Assembly: GCA_027603945.1 (NCBI GenBank)
Contig: JADIIU010000014.1
Coordinates: forward strand, 1-64,000
Direction: 5' to 3'
Length of the DNA: 64,000 bases
Origin: Terramyces sp. JEL0728
Taxonomy: Eukaryota > Chytridiomycota > Chytridiomycetes > Rhizophydiales > Terramycetaceae
Shown here: positions 45,725-58,094 of the stretch, in pieces
How the letters are laid out: each line of letters begins with the position of its first letter
How positions within the stretch are numbered: position 1 is the first letter of the stretch
Position numbers and translations under genes: made by a program
Notes under the pieces: generated by a model
Told to the model about the DNA's origin: nothing
Databases searched by the model: none
What the model saw: only the letters and a program-made list of their open reading frames with translations

Positions 45725-48711
45725 ATGAAACCTGCAAAACCTGAACAAAAGAATGGAGGTTCTGCAATTAAGCAAATAAAGGCAAAATTGGCTGCCGCTG
45801 GAGTATTCAACAAATTACAGAAGGTATCAAAAAAAGCCTCGCAGAAATCCTTGCAACATAGCGTGACGAATAGGAAGGAAGCAAAATCAATTTTGAAAAA
45901 CCTCTCACAAAAATCTCAAGTGGATAATCCATTCGAACAGAGATTTGCAAAGGAAAAGCACCAAGTGGTTGGCCGTAATATGAAAGGATTGAATGGAAGA
46001 CCTGGTCAGGTTAGGGCAAGAAATCAGCAAATTAGACAGAATACATTGTCTTTGGAAATGAAAAACAAGAATAGAGAAAATGTTCTGGTTGATAGACGCT
46101 TTGGTGAAAAGGATTCTGGTATGTCTGCCGAAGATAAAATGCTGGAACGATTCATGAAAGAAAAAACTGTAAGCATGTGCTAACATAGAAAAAAATGAAA
46201 GCTGGGGCTTCATTCAACTTGGAAGAAGACGAAGAGATATTGACACATATGGGACAATCGCTGGACAACATTACCAGTTTTGATGATGCAGGGTTGGAAG
46301 AAATGTCTGGTATTTGATCCATTAATCACAGATGACGGAAATATTGACCCATCAATAGTCAAATATACTCATTTTGGCGGGTTTGAAGAAGATAAAGATC
46401 CAAATGTCCGTAAATCCAGAAATGAAATCATGAAAGAAGTCATCCAAAAATCAAAAATGTACAAGGTAATTGGGCTTGATATTTAGAAAGAACGCCAGCG
46501 TCAAAAAGAAGAGGATTTGAACATTGCTGAAGAAGTGGATGCTGACTTGGATACGATTAGAGGACTACTTGCTCCTATGACAGATGTGATTCCAGCAAGT
46601 GAAGGGAAAATGAAAGTATCCGCAGGCCGACTGGCGTTAATATCTGGCAAAACCCCCGATGAAATTCCTCAAGAAGCTTTTGAAATTGTAAAGCCTAAAG
46701 TGGACGAAGATTATGACAGATTTGTAAGGGAGATGCAGTACGATAGACGTGCTAAACCAACTGACCGTACAAAAACCGAAGAAGAGCTTGCTCAAGAAGC
46801 CAAGGAAGAATTGGAAAAATTGGAAGTTGATCGCATCAAGCGCATGCAAGGAAAAGAAATAGAAGGTGGCCAAAGAAAAAAGTTTAAGAAAGAGCACAGA
46901 GAAAGCCAAGCGGATGACCTCGGATACGAAGAAATGCCAAAACAAAAAGAAGTCCAGCCGTTAACTTATAAGGATGGTGTTCTGGTCAACAAGGAGATTT
47001 TTATGAAGCCAAAACAAGAAGATTCCGACGAAGGCTCTGAGCAAGGAGCTGAATCTATGGAAAGTGAAGAGGACACTGATTCTGATGAAGAATCGAACGG
47101 ATCTGAAGATTCAGAAGGTATTGAAGACCAGCAGCCAGTCAGTGACAGCGATCAAGAGTTTTTTGACGGAATAGAAGACTCAAGAATGATTGAAACATTG
47201 AATGAAGAGTTGAATAGCGATATATCAGATGAAAACTATCAAACGGCACTCGAAGATATGTATGATGAAGAAGCAGAAACAATTGCAAAGAAAGTTTATA
47301 GAAAGAAAAGTAGCATAGAGAGTGCAAAGGAAGCTGCTGAAATCCCATATACTTTCAAAGCCCCAGATAATTATGACCAATTTTTAGAGTTAATTGACAA
47401 CCGAGATTTGGAGGGCCAGCAGACTATATTCCACCGTCTTTTGGTATTGTACCACGTAAAGCTATCCAAAGACAATGTGAACATTCAAGAAAATCTCATG
47501 GAAATTGTACTCGAGCATATTATCCAGCTCGGTGCAACAATTCCGTTGGAATATGCACTAGTAAAGTTTTATCAGAAGCAAAGCGTCAACCTATGCAGAA
47601 AGTTCCCAGCCAAAGCGGCTATATGGTATAGGTCATTTATTCAAACTTTAAATGAAAAACTCAACAAGTCTTTGCGCAAAACACCAAGGAAGAGCGGTAA
47701 TCCAGTTATTTATTGTAGCGTTCCCATCGCCAGGCGAGCTGTTGATTCTTCGAGATATAGTAGATGTGTTTTCGACCTCTGATCTTCAGCATACAGTAGT
47801 AACTCCAACTATGTTACTGCTCGCGCAATACCTTGAACAATCCCCAATAGTTAATATTAAAGATGCTGTCTCAGGCTTAATATTATGTAATGTTTTCTAC
47901 AAGGTGATTGCTTTTAATTTTAGTATGTCGTCCTATCAAAAAGATTTGTGCCTGAAATAATGAACTACTTGAACTTTATTATTATCCACACACTCGATAT
48001 TCAAGAGAAACACGAAAGAAAGAAAATCCACTCGCTAAAGAACTTGCAGGCTGATTTGGCGATCCAAGATTTCACTCAAAGTTTTGCAAAGATCGAGTTC
48101 AGCGCAATTTACAGCACTTTAGTAATCGAAGAGACGGATGATTTGCGACTTGCCATTCTTGGTGAAGCTCTTGTGTTGCTAAGACATTTGTGTAAATTAT
48201 ACAGTGAATCGAGTGTAATAATTGAATTGTTCAGTTCACTTTCTACTGCAATCCTAGATTCTGTCCCGGAAAGCGCTAATGAAGGGCTTAAAGTACATTT
48301 TGTTAATATTAGAATGTTTTGGAATCGTACAAGAGAACTGTACTGCCATTAATAGCAAGCGCCAAACTAAAACGCAGAGCATTGCAATATCAAAAGAGAA
48401 AAGCTATTCCTATCAAGACTTACAATCCTAAATTCCACGTTGGCTACTCTCTTGACAAGAAATATGACCCAGATAGAAATCGCGCGGAGCAAAGCAAAAT
48501 TAAAGCTGAATACAAAAAAGAATTTAAGGGAGCTGTTCGTGAGATTCGCAAAGATGCAGCCTTTTTGGGTAGAGCTAAAGTCGAAAAGATTAAAGAAAAA
48601 GACCGGGAATACAAGAAAAAGATGGACAAAATCAAAGGTATTTTGGCTGAGCAAGAAGGGGCAATGCGTGGTTATGAAAAAGAGGCCAAGAAGGGTAAAA
48701 AGAGCCGTTAA
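45725..48711 (+). CDS. NOP14: Ribosome-biogenesis factor NOP14
   Basis: Nucleolar factor for 18S rRNA maturation and 40S assembly. Six introns (46169-46188, 46310-46331, 46466-46486, 47697-47718, 47904-47923, 48293-48312) give 953 residues. Seen: NPFEQRFAKEKHQVVGR, MSAEDKMLERFMKEKT, FNLEEDEEILTHMGQSL, a large acidic central stretch (Glu/Asp/Ser runs, about 47000-47200), FPSPGELLILRDIVDVFSTS after splicing, DLQHTVVTPTMLLLAQYLEQ, and a basic C-terminus with YNPKFH, KKYDPDRNRAEQ and KAEYKKEFKGAVREIRKDA, which is the NOP14 end block. The stop overlaps AATAAA (48710-48715). Confidence 0.95.
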
Positions 48712-48751
48712 TAAATTGTTGTCTTTATTTTTTAGATCTCAAAATTAGTGA

Positions 48752-50747
48752 ATGGAGGAATCGAGCGAAGAACGGGTTGCAAGATTAGCTCTGGAAAAAT
48801 ACATCAGCGATAAACCCAATGATTCTGGTCTGAAGGAGGTCGTGGAACAATGTAAACCGCACTTGACGTATGTTGAAATCTGTGCACAGTTAAATATAGC
48901 AATTGCTGATACACCAAAACAGAAAAAAAGGAATTATATTAGGCCATATGCTTCACCAAAGTTCTTTGGAATGTCGGTGAGTGCAGAACCAGATATGATG
49001 CCTGTTAGACAGTCGCCATTACGAAAGCGATTAGACTACAGCGATTGTCAAGGAGATGATGGGAACGGCTCTGAAATTAGTGTAAATAGGAAAATAGAGC
49101 TGATTGCTGAACAAAGAATCGAAGAATTTATTAAGCTGAAATCTGAGGAATCAGGAATTAGAACAGTCGTAAACAAATGTAAACCTCACTTTACTTACCT
49201 TGAAATTTGTGAACAGCTTGCTATTGACGTGGAGTACGGTTTTGCTAAATTAGCGATTTATTGGAAATGAAAACGTCCAGAGGAAGTACTCGAAATACCA
49301 CACCTCAGCTAAATCCATTGGGAATTCATAACTTGGACAAAAATGTAGAAATATTGGGAGTAGAATCAGAAGAACTGCACCCTCTACCAATCGATGACAA
49401 ACCAGAAAATATCAAATCCTTAGAATTGCAAACCTTGTACAGGGTAGAGCTGCTACAACCGGTATCAATAGATCAAGAGTCAGAGCAATTTCAAGGAACC
49501 ACCGTGGAGCTTGATTCTACAACTTTGCAGCCTGTTTCAATAGATCGCAATTTGCCTTTAAAAAGCAGAGTCGAAAAGTGTAAATCAAGCTTTGTCACGG
49601 CGGTGTTTAACAGTATTAATAGTTTGGATCAATTGCTTCCCGATACCTTTCAAGATTTCTTTTATAATATGCTTTTACACACTGCTTTGATTGCGGATCC
49701 TACAAAATTACACACCGACCCTGATTTATTACTAATGCTGTATCCTTCGAATGCTGATGGTATTGATCAACTGACTAACTTTAAAATCAGAAACTTATGC
49801 GACGGGCTGGTAATTGATGTAAAAAGATCTTTTTTGGTTAAGCCAAGGTTAAAGACTGTGGAAGCAAGTGTAATGACTACTCAAATTAATATGAAGTCCA
49901 AGACTACTGAAACTGGTGATCTTCTTTCGCGTTCCACCATTGGCGTCAATACCGATAAATTAAGAACTCATTCTGTTTCAACCAATACAAAGACCATTAA
50001 AAATAACTCATTTGGTACTAATACAGAAGGGAAACAGTTTGTTTCTCGTTCTACTAACATCGCAAGGAATGAATTTTCCAGCTCTGTTGGCACAAACACA
50101 ATAACTGGTATTCAATTGGCTGACACTCCTCCGAGTGACCTGACAAACAAAACTCTCCACGAATCTGCTGCAAAGAGGTTAAAAACAGAAACAGGAAATG
50201 TAATTACTTCAATGAAAGCTCATCAAGGTTCGATATTAAAAGACTTGCAAGCAAAGATAAAATCAGATACCAAATCCAATTATTCTCGTGGCAAAGATAT
50301 TCCAAATTCTGAAACGCTGTTAAACCGAAATTTATCGACAGTAGCTTCAAAACCTATTAAAAATTCTCAAAAAAACAGCCCAGACCCAGAAACCAGGATT
50401 GTTCAAGAGAATGGGTCCAATTTTGATGGGAGTCCTTCACTGCAATCGGTAACATTGTCGAAACCAACAGTAAAACGTTCTTTGCCAAAGTCTTCCTTTG
50501 CAATTGAGCAAGAGCAATTTATCCTTACCATAAAAGCTGATATTGATAGATTACACAGCCAAGACGAAAATAGGAAAGCATTAATTAAAATGTTCGCCGA
50601 TAATGTAAGTTTGTCTGAAATTAGATGGATTGCGACTATTCTGAAGAAGGGGAGGTATTCGACGACAATGTTGTTCCTGGGGATTACTCAACGTTTGATG
50701 CAGAAACGCTCGCTAAGGCAAAGATGCTGAAATCGCTTGCAAAATAA
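48752..50747 (+). CDS. Unknown protein with duplicated 40-residue motif and GTNT-type repeats
   Basis: Not recognised. Two introns (49234-49253, 50605-50624) give 651 residues. A motif of about 40 residues occurs twice near the N-terminus: VVEQCKPHLTYVEICAQLNI and VVNKCKPHFTYLEICEQLAI; a weaker third copy may start at RVEKCKSSF. Then LLQPVSIDQ and TLQPVSIDR, and farther on a string of G/S-V/T-NT units (IGVNTDK, VSTNTK, FGTNTEG, VGTNTITG). The C-terminus, restored by splicing, is acidic (CDYSEEGEVFDDNV). Looks like a scaffold with short linear motifs. AATAAA overlaps the stop; the next gene converges 27 bp on. Confidence 0.8.
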
Positions 50748-50774
50748 AACAGTATCTTTATTTACTAAAACAGC

Positions 50775-51844
50775 CTAATTCCAAGTATTGACAATTCTGT
50801 GAGCAATTAATTCCTGTGCTCTGAAACTATGGTTATCATAAATTACCATGTCTTCAATATTGTTACACCGGTTCTAATAGCAAGACACGCACCAAACCCA
50901 GAGAGAAACAACACTCCCATTACCTTCAAAAATTTGTGGTAGCTAGAATTAAATGATGGTTACAAATAAACCTCTTCGGAAAATAAGCTGGTAATGAGCG
51001 CATCAATGTCGATATAATCATTCTTGAAATTTTGAAAGTAAATTTTCAATAATTCTTCAAATGTCGGAGGCTCTTCTGGGACTGGAATATTTTTAGGGAA
51101 GGAGCGGTCTGGTATTTGATCTATGCATTATTAGTCAATTACCTTTGTTTTCTGCTGCGTCATCCGGAATTTGTATATTTGTGAGAGTTTCTTCTTCGCT
51201 GAGCTTGGCAGATTTCTTTCCAATAGAGAAAACCAAGGTATCTAATTGGGGATCAGAAATTTTTGCTGCATCAACACTTTTGACATCCTGCATTTCCAGG
51301 TCGCTGTGAAAATTAGAAAAATCCAAATCAGAGAGTAAGATTGGAAGTAGCTTTGGAGATCCTGATTCTGGTATATCACTTTCTAGCTTTACAAATGAGC
51401 CTCTACTTGAAGTGCGATCCATCATAATGAAACTGCCTAGTATGTCTTGCGACGGAGAATTGTTGAATTTTTCTGGATATTTGTTTGCGAGCACTGCGGT
51501 TCGAAATGGCTGATCCATCATTGTATGAAACTGAGTGGGGATTGTTTTCCTGGTAATGCCTAGCCCGAGCAGTCCTCCAATATTATCGGTCTTGGAAACC
51601 TCCATTTCACTCCCATGTAGAGATACCATTTCCAGCGATTCGGAATCGCTTGATTCTCCGTGAGTATTTTTCTTGTTAACTTGAACCCAAGTCCCTACAA
51701 TTACTACAAATTACAATCAATGGGCTGGATAGTTTGAGGAGGAGTGGGAACCCTAAGAGGCCTTGAAAGGTTGATGGTTGGTAATGCTGTATTTTGATCT
51801 CTCTGATAGGATATTTCGTAAGTTTTTAATTCCTTCTTTTCCAT
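50775..51844 (-). CDS. Unknown Ser/Asp-rich protein with one C-terminal membrane helix
   Basis: Not recognised. Four introns (51695-51714, 51121-51142, 50943-50963, 50827-50846) give 328 residues. Most is low in hydrophobicity and rich in Ser and Asp. Near residue 50, splicing creates TWVQV followed by an acidic/Ser stretch (GESSDSESLEMV), which has the W-x-x-V/L/I form of an Atg8-binding motif. FLKVMGVLFLSGFGACLAIR close to the end is the only membrane helix, followed by about 25 residues. This is a tail-anchored layout, as in organelle receptors, but without homology the role is open. Confidence 0.68.
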
Positions 51845-51977
51845 TTGAGGCTAACTTGGAGAATGAAAAGCTTAATAGTTGGCACAAAATCAGCAGTGAG
51901 GTCAGGTGACATGACCATACGCCTCGCAGCTGATGTCAAATATGAACAATCGATATTATATAACAAAATTCTATTTA

Positions 51978-53411
51978 TTATTCCCAAATTCCAGCGTAAG
52001 AGCCTCGAAGGTTAAGCTGGAGAGGTCCCCCACTAGTAAATAAACGAGAACCGTACGGGTCGTAGGCCATTGAATATACCGCATTATATACAGGAATTCC
52101 TTGGAAATGCCGTTGGAATATAATATCTTTATCTAGCCAACCAGTGCCAGATTGTTGGAACAAAGATTTGTTTGACGAATTGCTAAACCATTCCAAATAA
52201 TTTTGAGATCGTAAGTCGTAGAAAGATATTCGTCCGAGACCGCCCCCAATAGTCAATAAACTATTCTTTGTGCATAAAGATCGTACGCCCCATCCGTCGT
52301 CTAAAGAATCTACTATATGAACAATTTTTCCAATCCTTGGATCAATTAAACTTATATGCGATTGCGAACCAACACTAATTAAATGATTGCTGCTGTCCAA
52401 TCCAAGACATACGGTTTCGTTTGTGTAATATAATGGTACAGTATTCGTAACAATGCATTTTTGAGAGTCCCAAACTTTGACAGTCCCATCAGCAGACAGA
52501 GTAAAAATATTCTTGGTATTTACATCAAATGCCAAATCTCTAACTTTTTGATCGTGTCTAATCTTTGAATTTAAAGGTTGGTATATTTTTTGCTTGGGCA
52601 AGTGAAATTCATCATAATCTATGACGGGATGATGGATTCTCCAGACTTTCAAAGATTTATCCCTTGATCCAGAAACTAAATTATAATCATCGAGCCAAGA
52701 AATGGAAAACACCATATCTACATGGCCGTCTAATTCCGCAATATGCTCAAAGTTTGGCAGCGAATAAACATGGATAGACTCGGAAGGCTTCCCAACTCCT
52801 GCAGCCAGCATTGTTTTCGACGGATTAATTGCGATGGAATGTATTCCCGAACACTGCATTAGCTTGTACAGCCCATTTTCTGCCGAACTAGGGTAGTTAA
52901 TCGCATTGCATCCTGGTATTTCAATTTGCCTCTTTGTTTTGATATTCAACACCACCATTCTCTGGCATTTTGTGCCTAGTATTACATGTTCATCGTCCAA
53001 CCACGCACACGAAAATACTTTATCAACACCAGCCATGTCAAATTCCTGCTCTTTCAAACTCCCTGGTAATTTTCTAATCACATACGATTGAAGAGAATTG
53101 TCGTACTCGCTCTTTCTTAGCTCTAAAGTAGATGGAGTGATTTCCTTTGAGTTTTGATTAAACTGGAACTGTCTTTCATGTTGCATGGGTCGGCTTCTTA
53201 CAGGATATTGATACATCCAATTAATAATCCTCTTAATCGTGTTTGACGTTTCTGGAGTATTGGTAATATTGATTGCTGAGTATGATGGCAATTTTGAATG
53301 TTTATGAATTTTAATTCCCAGCTCCCTTTGTCCTATTTGCTGAAATGTATTGCTTACTGGGTGATTTACGTCCCCCATCTCTTCAGATAAATCCTCTCGC
53401 TCAGAAAGCAT
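51978..53411 (-). CDS. DCAF12: DCAF12-type WD40 substrate receptor of CUL4-DDB1
   Basis: Single exon, 477 residues. In animals DCAF12 recruits proteins with a C-terminal di-acidic degron to the CUL4 ubiquitin ligase. Matches across the whole length: DKVFSCAWLDDEHVILGTKC, CSGIHSIAINPSKTMLAAG, NLVSGSRDKSLKVWRI, VRDLAFDVNTKNIFTLSADG, ETVCLGLDSSNHLISVGSQS, SLIDPRIGK, GGGLGRISFYDLRSQNYLEW, SGTGWLDKD and SGGPLQLNLRGSYAGIWE at the end. The terminal G-x-YAG-W and the VGSQxHxSxxDPR stretch are specific to this subfamily. AATAAA overlaps the stop (51974-51979). Confidence 0.9.
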   Translation of the reverse strand: MLSEREDLSEEMGDVNHPVSNTFQQIGQRELGIKIHKHSKLPSYSAINITNTPETSNTIKRIINWMYQYPVRSRPMQHERQFQFNQNSKEITPSTLELRKSEYDNSLQSYVIRKLPGSLKEQEFDMAGVDKVFSCAWLDDEHVILGTKCQRMVVLNIKTKRQIEIPGCNAINYPSSAENGLYKLMQCSGIHSIAINPSKTMLAAGVGKPSESIHVYSLPNFEHIAELDGHVDMVFSISWLDDYNLVSGSRDKSLKVWRIHHPVIDYDEFHLPKQKIYQPLNSKIRHDQKVRDLAFDVNTKNIFTLSADGTVKVWDSQKCIVTNTVPLYYTNETVCLGLDSSNHLISVGSQSHISLIDPRIGKIVHIVDSLDDGWGVRSLCTKNSLLTIGGGLGRISFYDLRSQNYLEWFSNSSNKSLFQQSGTGWLDKDIIFQRHFQGIPVYNAVYSMAYDPYGSRLFTSGGPLQLNLRGSYAGIWE

Positions 53412-53546
53412 CTTGGATTAAGTTTTAGGCTGATATTTCCAACGCGATAGTGGTCACGCGTTGTTAATAATGTTTATAGCCAAACACCAAATATTACAGA
53501 GAAACGGCTTATTAATGCTATTTCTTTATTTGCATATTATCGGTAT

Positions 53547-56500
53547 CTAATGCTCACGTTTTGATTCCTTCTTTGGTGATAACGGCTCAGTTGAACGAGA
53601 TCTCTTTTTAGATTCATTATCGTCTTTGGGGTTTCCATCCCCTGATCGACTTATTACGTTATTATAATTCTGAGTAAGTTGCGATTACCTTTAGTTTACT
53701 GGAGCTTTCTTCTTTCTTGGCCGCTCCTTGAACTCTTTCAAACAAGGCCTTATACTTCTTGGAAGAGATCACATTGGGCCAAAAGTAAGATGCTGTTTTC
53801 CATAAATGCTTTTCCATCGTCATTCTTTCTCTATCAGTTGGGATTTCCGCGAGGTAATTCAAAATGAAACTGCCAACAACAACTAGATTATCCTTGATGT
53901 ATAGCGCTATTTTCTTTTTGTCAATGTTTTCAGGGGTTTTCAACAACGCTTTCATTTGCTTTTTGACGGGATGCAAAATCTTCTTGCAGTTGGCTACCTC
54001 GGAATCATCCAGCGAATCATAATCAGACTCTTTTTCAGGCAGTTTGTCAACCTTGACCTTTTCTTCCTTTCTCCTGCTTTCACTTTCTCTGCGCGACCGT
54101 GATTGTTTAACCTTTTCCAAACGCTCTTTAGAAAATTTACCCTCCTCCTCTTCCCGCAAAGTTTTTAAAAGATAGTCTGCCCGGCGTTGCAAGTGAATAG
54201 CTCCAGGCAAGTGCTTGTCATTTGTACCCAAGAAAAACTTTTTGGCAAATGGAAGTGTTGCGTCCTCTTGCATCTGCTGCCATGCACCATATCCGTATTT
54301 GTAAATTCCAACTAAAAGCATCGCATCATCTTTTGTTCCCCAAGATGCCGTCCAATTAACCACTGGCTTCACTGACCAAGGTATTCTAAAAGAAGTAAGG
54401 TTTTGATTCTCCATTCTTACACATAAAAACTGTAAATCGGCGCTTCGTAGCAGTAGTTGCCCCGCATTAATGGCTGATACGGCTTCATAATTAGCGGTGA
54501 TTACTTTTGGCTTGCCTCCACTTTTCGTTTCTGGCTTTTGGTTCTTGACTGCTTCCTTACAAGCCTGTAGCACCCCCTCAATGAAACTTTCCACCACTTC
54601 AGGATCTTTATGTTCAACATCGGAATCTTTTGCAATATCTTCATTTCTCTTCTTCCAATCTCCATATTTAAACAAACTTCGGACAATGCTCCGCTGTTCT
54701 TTATCCGACAAGATATTGCTATCTCCTTTCTTCTTTGGTTGCTTGGCCGGCTTTCTCTTTCGTTTGGCATTTTCACTGGTAAAATCGGCGCCGGTGTAGT
54801 TGACTGGAGCTTTTCGTTTTCTGGTATCTGGCAAAAACTCGTCTGGAATCTCTTCATTAGGGTCTGCTAGCTCTTGTCGTAAATCTTCTGGTATAATATC
54901 GTCCCAGCTCATTTGCGCCACGTCGGAAACATTAAACTGGGTTAAGAATTCAGCAGAGCCGAGGGCGGTTCCAGACTGTTCTACTCCATGATGAACTTCA
55001 GCTCTAGAAAGAATATCGTCAAGATTCATTTCTTCCAATTTCGCGCTATCTTTTTCTCCTGGATTTTCCGATTCGTTCTTGAATAAATTTTGTGCACCAA
55101 ACTTTAAAATAGTCTGCAATTCTTCACTGCTGATCTTGTCTAGATTGGCATTGGCCTGTCTTGCTCCTTTCTGCATTATTCCGGTGCCAGAGGTATCCAT
55201 TGTGCTAATAATTGAGTATTCAAGAACCATTTTTCTTTTTGCCCTATCAATAATGTCCTCTTCAATAGAGTCTTTTGAAATAAACCTATACACGTTAACC
55301 GCTTTCTTTTGCCCTTCCATTAAAAACTAATTACCAATGCGGTGAGCTCTAGCAATAGCTTGTAGATCTACTATTAAAACCAAGTACCATTTTGCGGATT
55401 CCAATCAGAGTCAAACAAGATCACTGTATCTGCAGTAGCCAGGTTCAATCCCAGTCCTCCGGCTCTAGTCGAGAGTAAGAAGGCAAAGTCGCTAGAGTTT
55501 GGAGCGTTAAAATGCTCCATGCTTCTTTTTCTGGCCTCTGAACTTGTAGACCCATCTAGACGTTGAATTTGGTATCCTCGATAGTTCATATAGTCAGTTA
55601 AAATATCCAACATCCTGACCATTTGCGAAAAAATTAAAATTCGGTGCCCATCTTCTTTTAACCTCGTCAATAGTTTGTCCAGTAATACCATTTTGCCAGA
55701 ATTTACAATTATGCCTTTCAATTGATCCTGTCTGGAATGGCCCGCCGACTCTTCAGCTCCATTAAACAGATAAGGATGATTGCTAGCCTTTTTCAATTCC
55801 ATTGCAATATTTTGCAAACTTAGATTTTGATTTTTGCCCCCTTTACTAAGCAGATCAAAATTTTTAGTGAATACAGCTTTGTAATATTCTAATTGCATCG
55901 GAGAGAGTTCAACCCTTAAAATACGTTCAGTTTTTGAAGGAAGAGATTTTTCCACGTCCTTTTTAAGCCTGCGAAGCATCAGATCCTCCAATTTTTTTTG
56001 GAGATCCTTAATCTTTTCTTCCTGGTCTTCATCCCCAACATTAATTTCAAAATTTTCAAACTCTTGGAACTTGTCGGGCATCAAAAATTGAATTAGCGCG
56101 ACAAGTTCTTTGACAGTATTTTGAAGCGGTGTACCGGTTATCAACAGTCGATTGGCAGTCGAAAAATCTTTAAGGGCTTCATGAAGCTGAGACTCTGAGT
56201 TTTTTAGCCTGTGAGCTTCGTCGACAGCCAAATACGCCCATTTTACATTTCCTATTGCTTCTTTATCTTTCAATACCAATTCAAACGTCGTCAATAGCAC
56301 ATTAAATCTAAGTTTTGTGTCTCCAACTTGATGCGGAAGGTAAAATTCGTATTCTCTGATGATCTGTCTAGCAGCACTATCACCTTGGTAGCAAATAATA
56401 TTCATGTCGGGAGCCCACTGTTTAAATTCTTTCTGCCATGCTGCAATAGTTGAGAGAGGCACCACAACCAGAAAAGGCCCATTAATATTTTGCTGGTGAA

Positions 56501-57901
56501 AAAGGTATGACAAAAACCCAATTGTTTGTACGGTTTTGCCTGAGATTAAAAACTAAACACCTAAACCCATTTCATCTGCCAATATGCCATTCTGATTTTT
56601 ATGCCATAAGTGCGCCATCCAATTCACACCAAGTAATTGGTAATCTCTAAGTTCTCCGCCAACATTTAAATATTCTGGCTGCTTTTGGAAAGGTTTGTAC
56701 TCTGGCCGATTTTTCAAGGAAGAGTTTTTGTGAGGCAGTCTTAAACTGTTATTTCTATCCAAAAATGAATCAATTTCCACCTGATCTTCCGGATTTAAGC
56801 TGTCAATGGGTTCCCAAGTTGCTTCTGAATACTGCAATCCTGTCCATTTGCAAAGGTACTCAGTACCTCCCTCCTCATTTCCACAATAACCAGGCTCCAC
56901 CTCTCTGGTCGCCACAACTCTTTCTACGATCTTGTAGTCTTCCACGTGTGATCTTTCGATTTCAATCAAATCATCTAGGGTAGCCAGTTCAAACTCGGTA
57001 GTATATGGGTCCTTTCTTATCAAGTCTTCATTTTTTAGTTTCCTTATATAGTTTTCAAGCTTTTTGTAGCCTTTGTATGGCTTTAACTCGTTTTTCCGAT
57101 GCCATGTGTCTTTCCTGTGGGAGGATCCTTTCCACTTGACCAAATATTCAGGATCGCCATCTCAAGATTAGATTCGATCTACCTTCGTTTGTCCTTTTAT
57201 CGAATACCCCTTCAATCACCTTTCCTTCCACAGCTAAATAAGATACCGTTTACCTGCATCGTAATCTAATGTAGCTGCCTCTTTGGCTTTCTTTTTTTTT
57301 TTTTCTTCTTCAGATTCACTCATACTTCCAAGCTCATCATCGAGATAATTTTCGTTATCATAATATTTGACTGTGCTCCCTCTCGATGAAAAGCGAATAT
57401 ACTCCTGTTGCAGCCCAATTTTTGAAACCTTCTTTTTGTTCCTTGACTTTTTTCTGGAAGCTGATTCACCAAAGTCTGAATCGCTGGCCGCTTCACTGTT
57501 ATACTCGTCGTCCTCTTCTGAGTTGCTATCATCTTAAATTATATAATAAATTACAATTTCTTTTTTCTTTCCTGGATGGAATTGAGAAAGAGTCCTCTGA
57601 ACCGCTCATATTTGACATATCTTCATTGTATTCAGTGTCATCCTAATGGTTAGACCCGTTCAGATAAAACGGCATAAAGCGCACATTCACTTACTCTTTC
57701 CGAAATTGAATTTTTTGGCCGTCCAGATCGTCGTAATCCGTACAATTCTGGATTCATCTTTGCTTCATCCAATGGATCCAACTGGATTTTTGAAATTCTT
57801 TTCGTTCTAGGTAAAGAGATCTCTTCTGATTCATCGGAAGCAGATTGATAATTGTCATTACTAACGTCTGATTCAAAAATATTGTCTGATTCTATTTCCA
57901 T
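53547..57901 (-). CDS. CHD1: Chromatin remodeller CHD1
   Basis: Nucleosome-spacing ATPase bound to transcribed chromatin. Eight introns (57643-57670, 57533-57554, 57234-57253, 57161-57182, 56540-56560, 55368-55387, 55314-55334, 53670-53688) give about 1393 residues. Order: acidic N-terminus with LYGLRRSGR; chromodomain 1 ([12 protein letters not shown]); chromodomain 2 ([18 protein letters not shown]); SNF2 with DEMGLGKT (spliced), [30 protein letters not shown] and [17 protein letters not shown] (spliced); SANT-SLIDE DNA-binding region ([20 protein letters not shown]); and the CHCT helical domain ([20 protein letters not shown] to [11 protein letters not shown]). The first intron could instead be 52 nt (57643-57694), also in frame. 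The last intron adds a basic Ser-rich tail; without it the stop is at 53662. Confidence 0.95.
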
Positions 57902-58094
57902 CTCTACTGTTAATTACCGCAAAGAGATTCTGCATCCGTCACTTCCAAAATAAGAGGGGAGGGATGTTCTGTCTTTATTACCTTATTCTGGTACAATTGG
58001 TGTTGGTAAAATTAATCCAGTTAGCAATTGTTGTATGGATGAAGAAAAACAATTGGAAATGAAGGAAAAAAAATGTGTATTTTATACGTTCATG

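Noticed and set aside
57288..57306. Long T run as a terminator or integration site
   Set aside because: It encodes a Lys run on the minus strand within the CHD1 linker.
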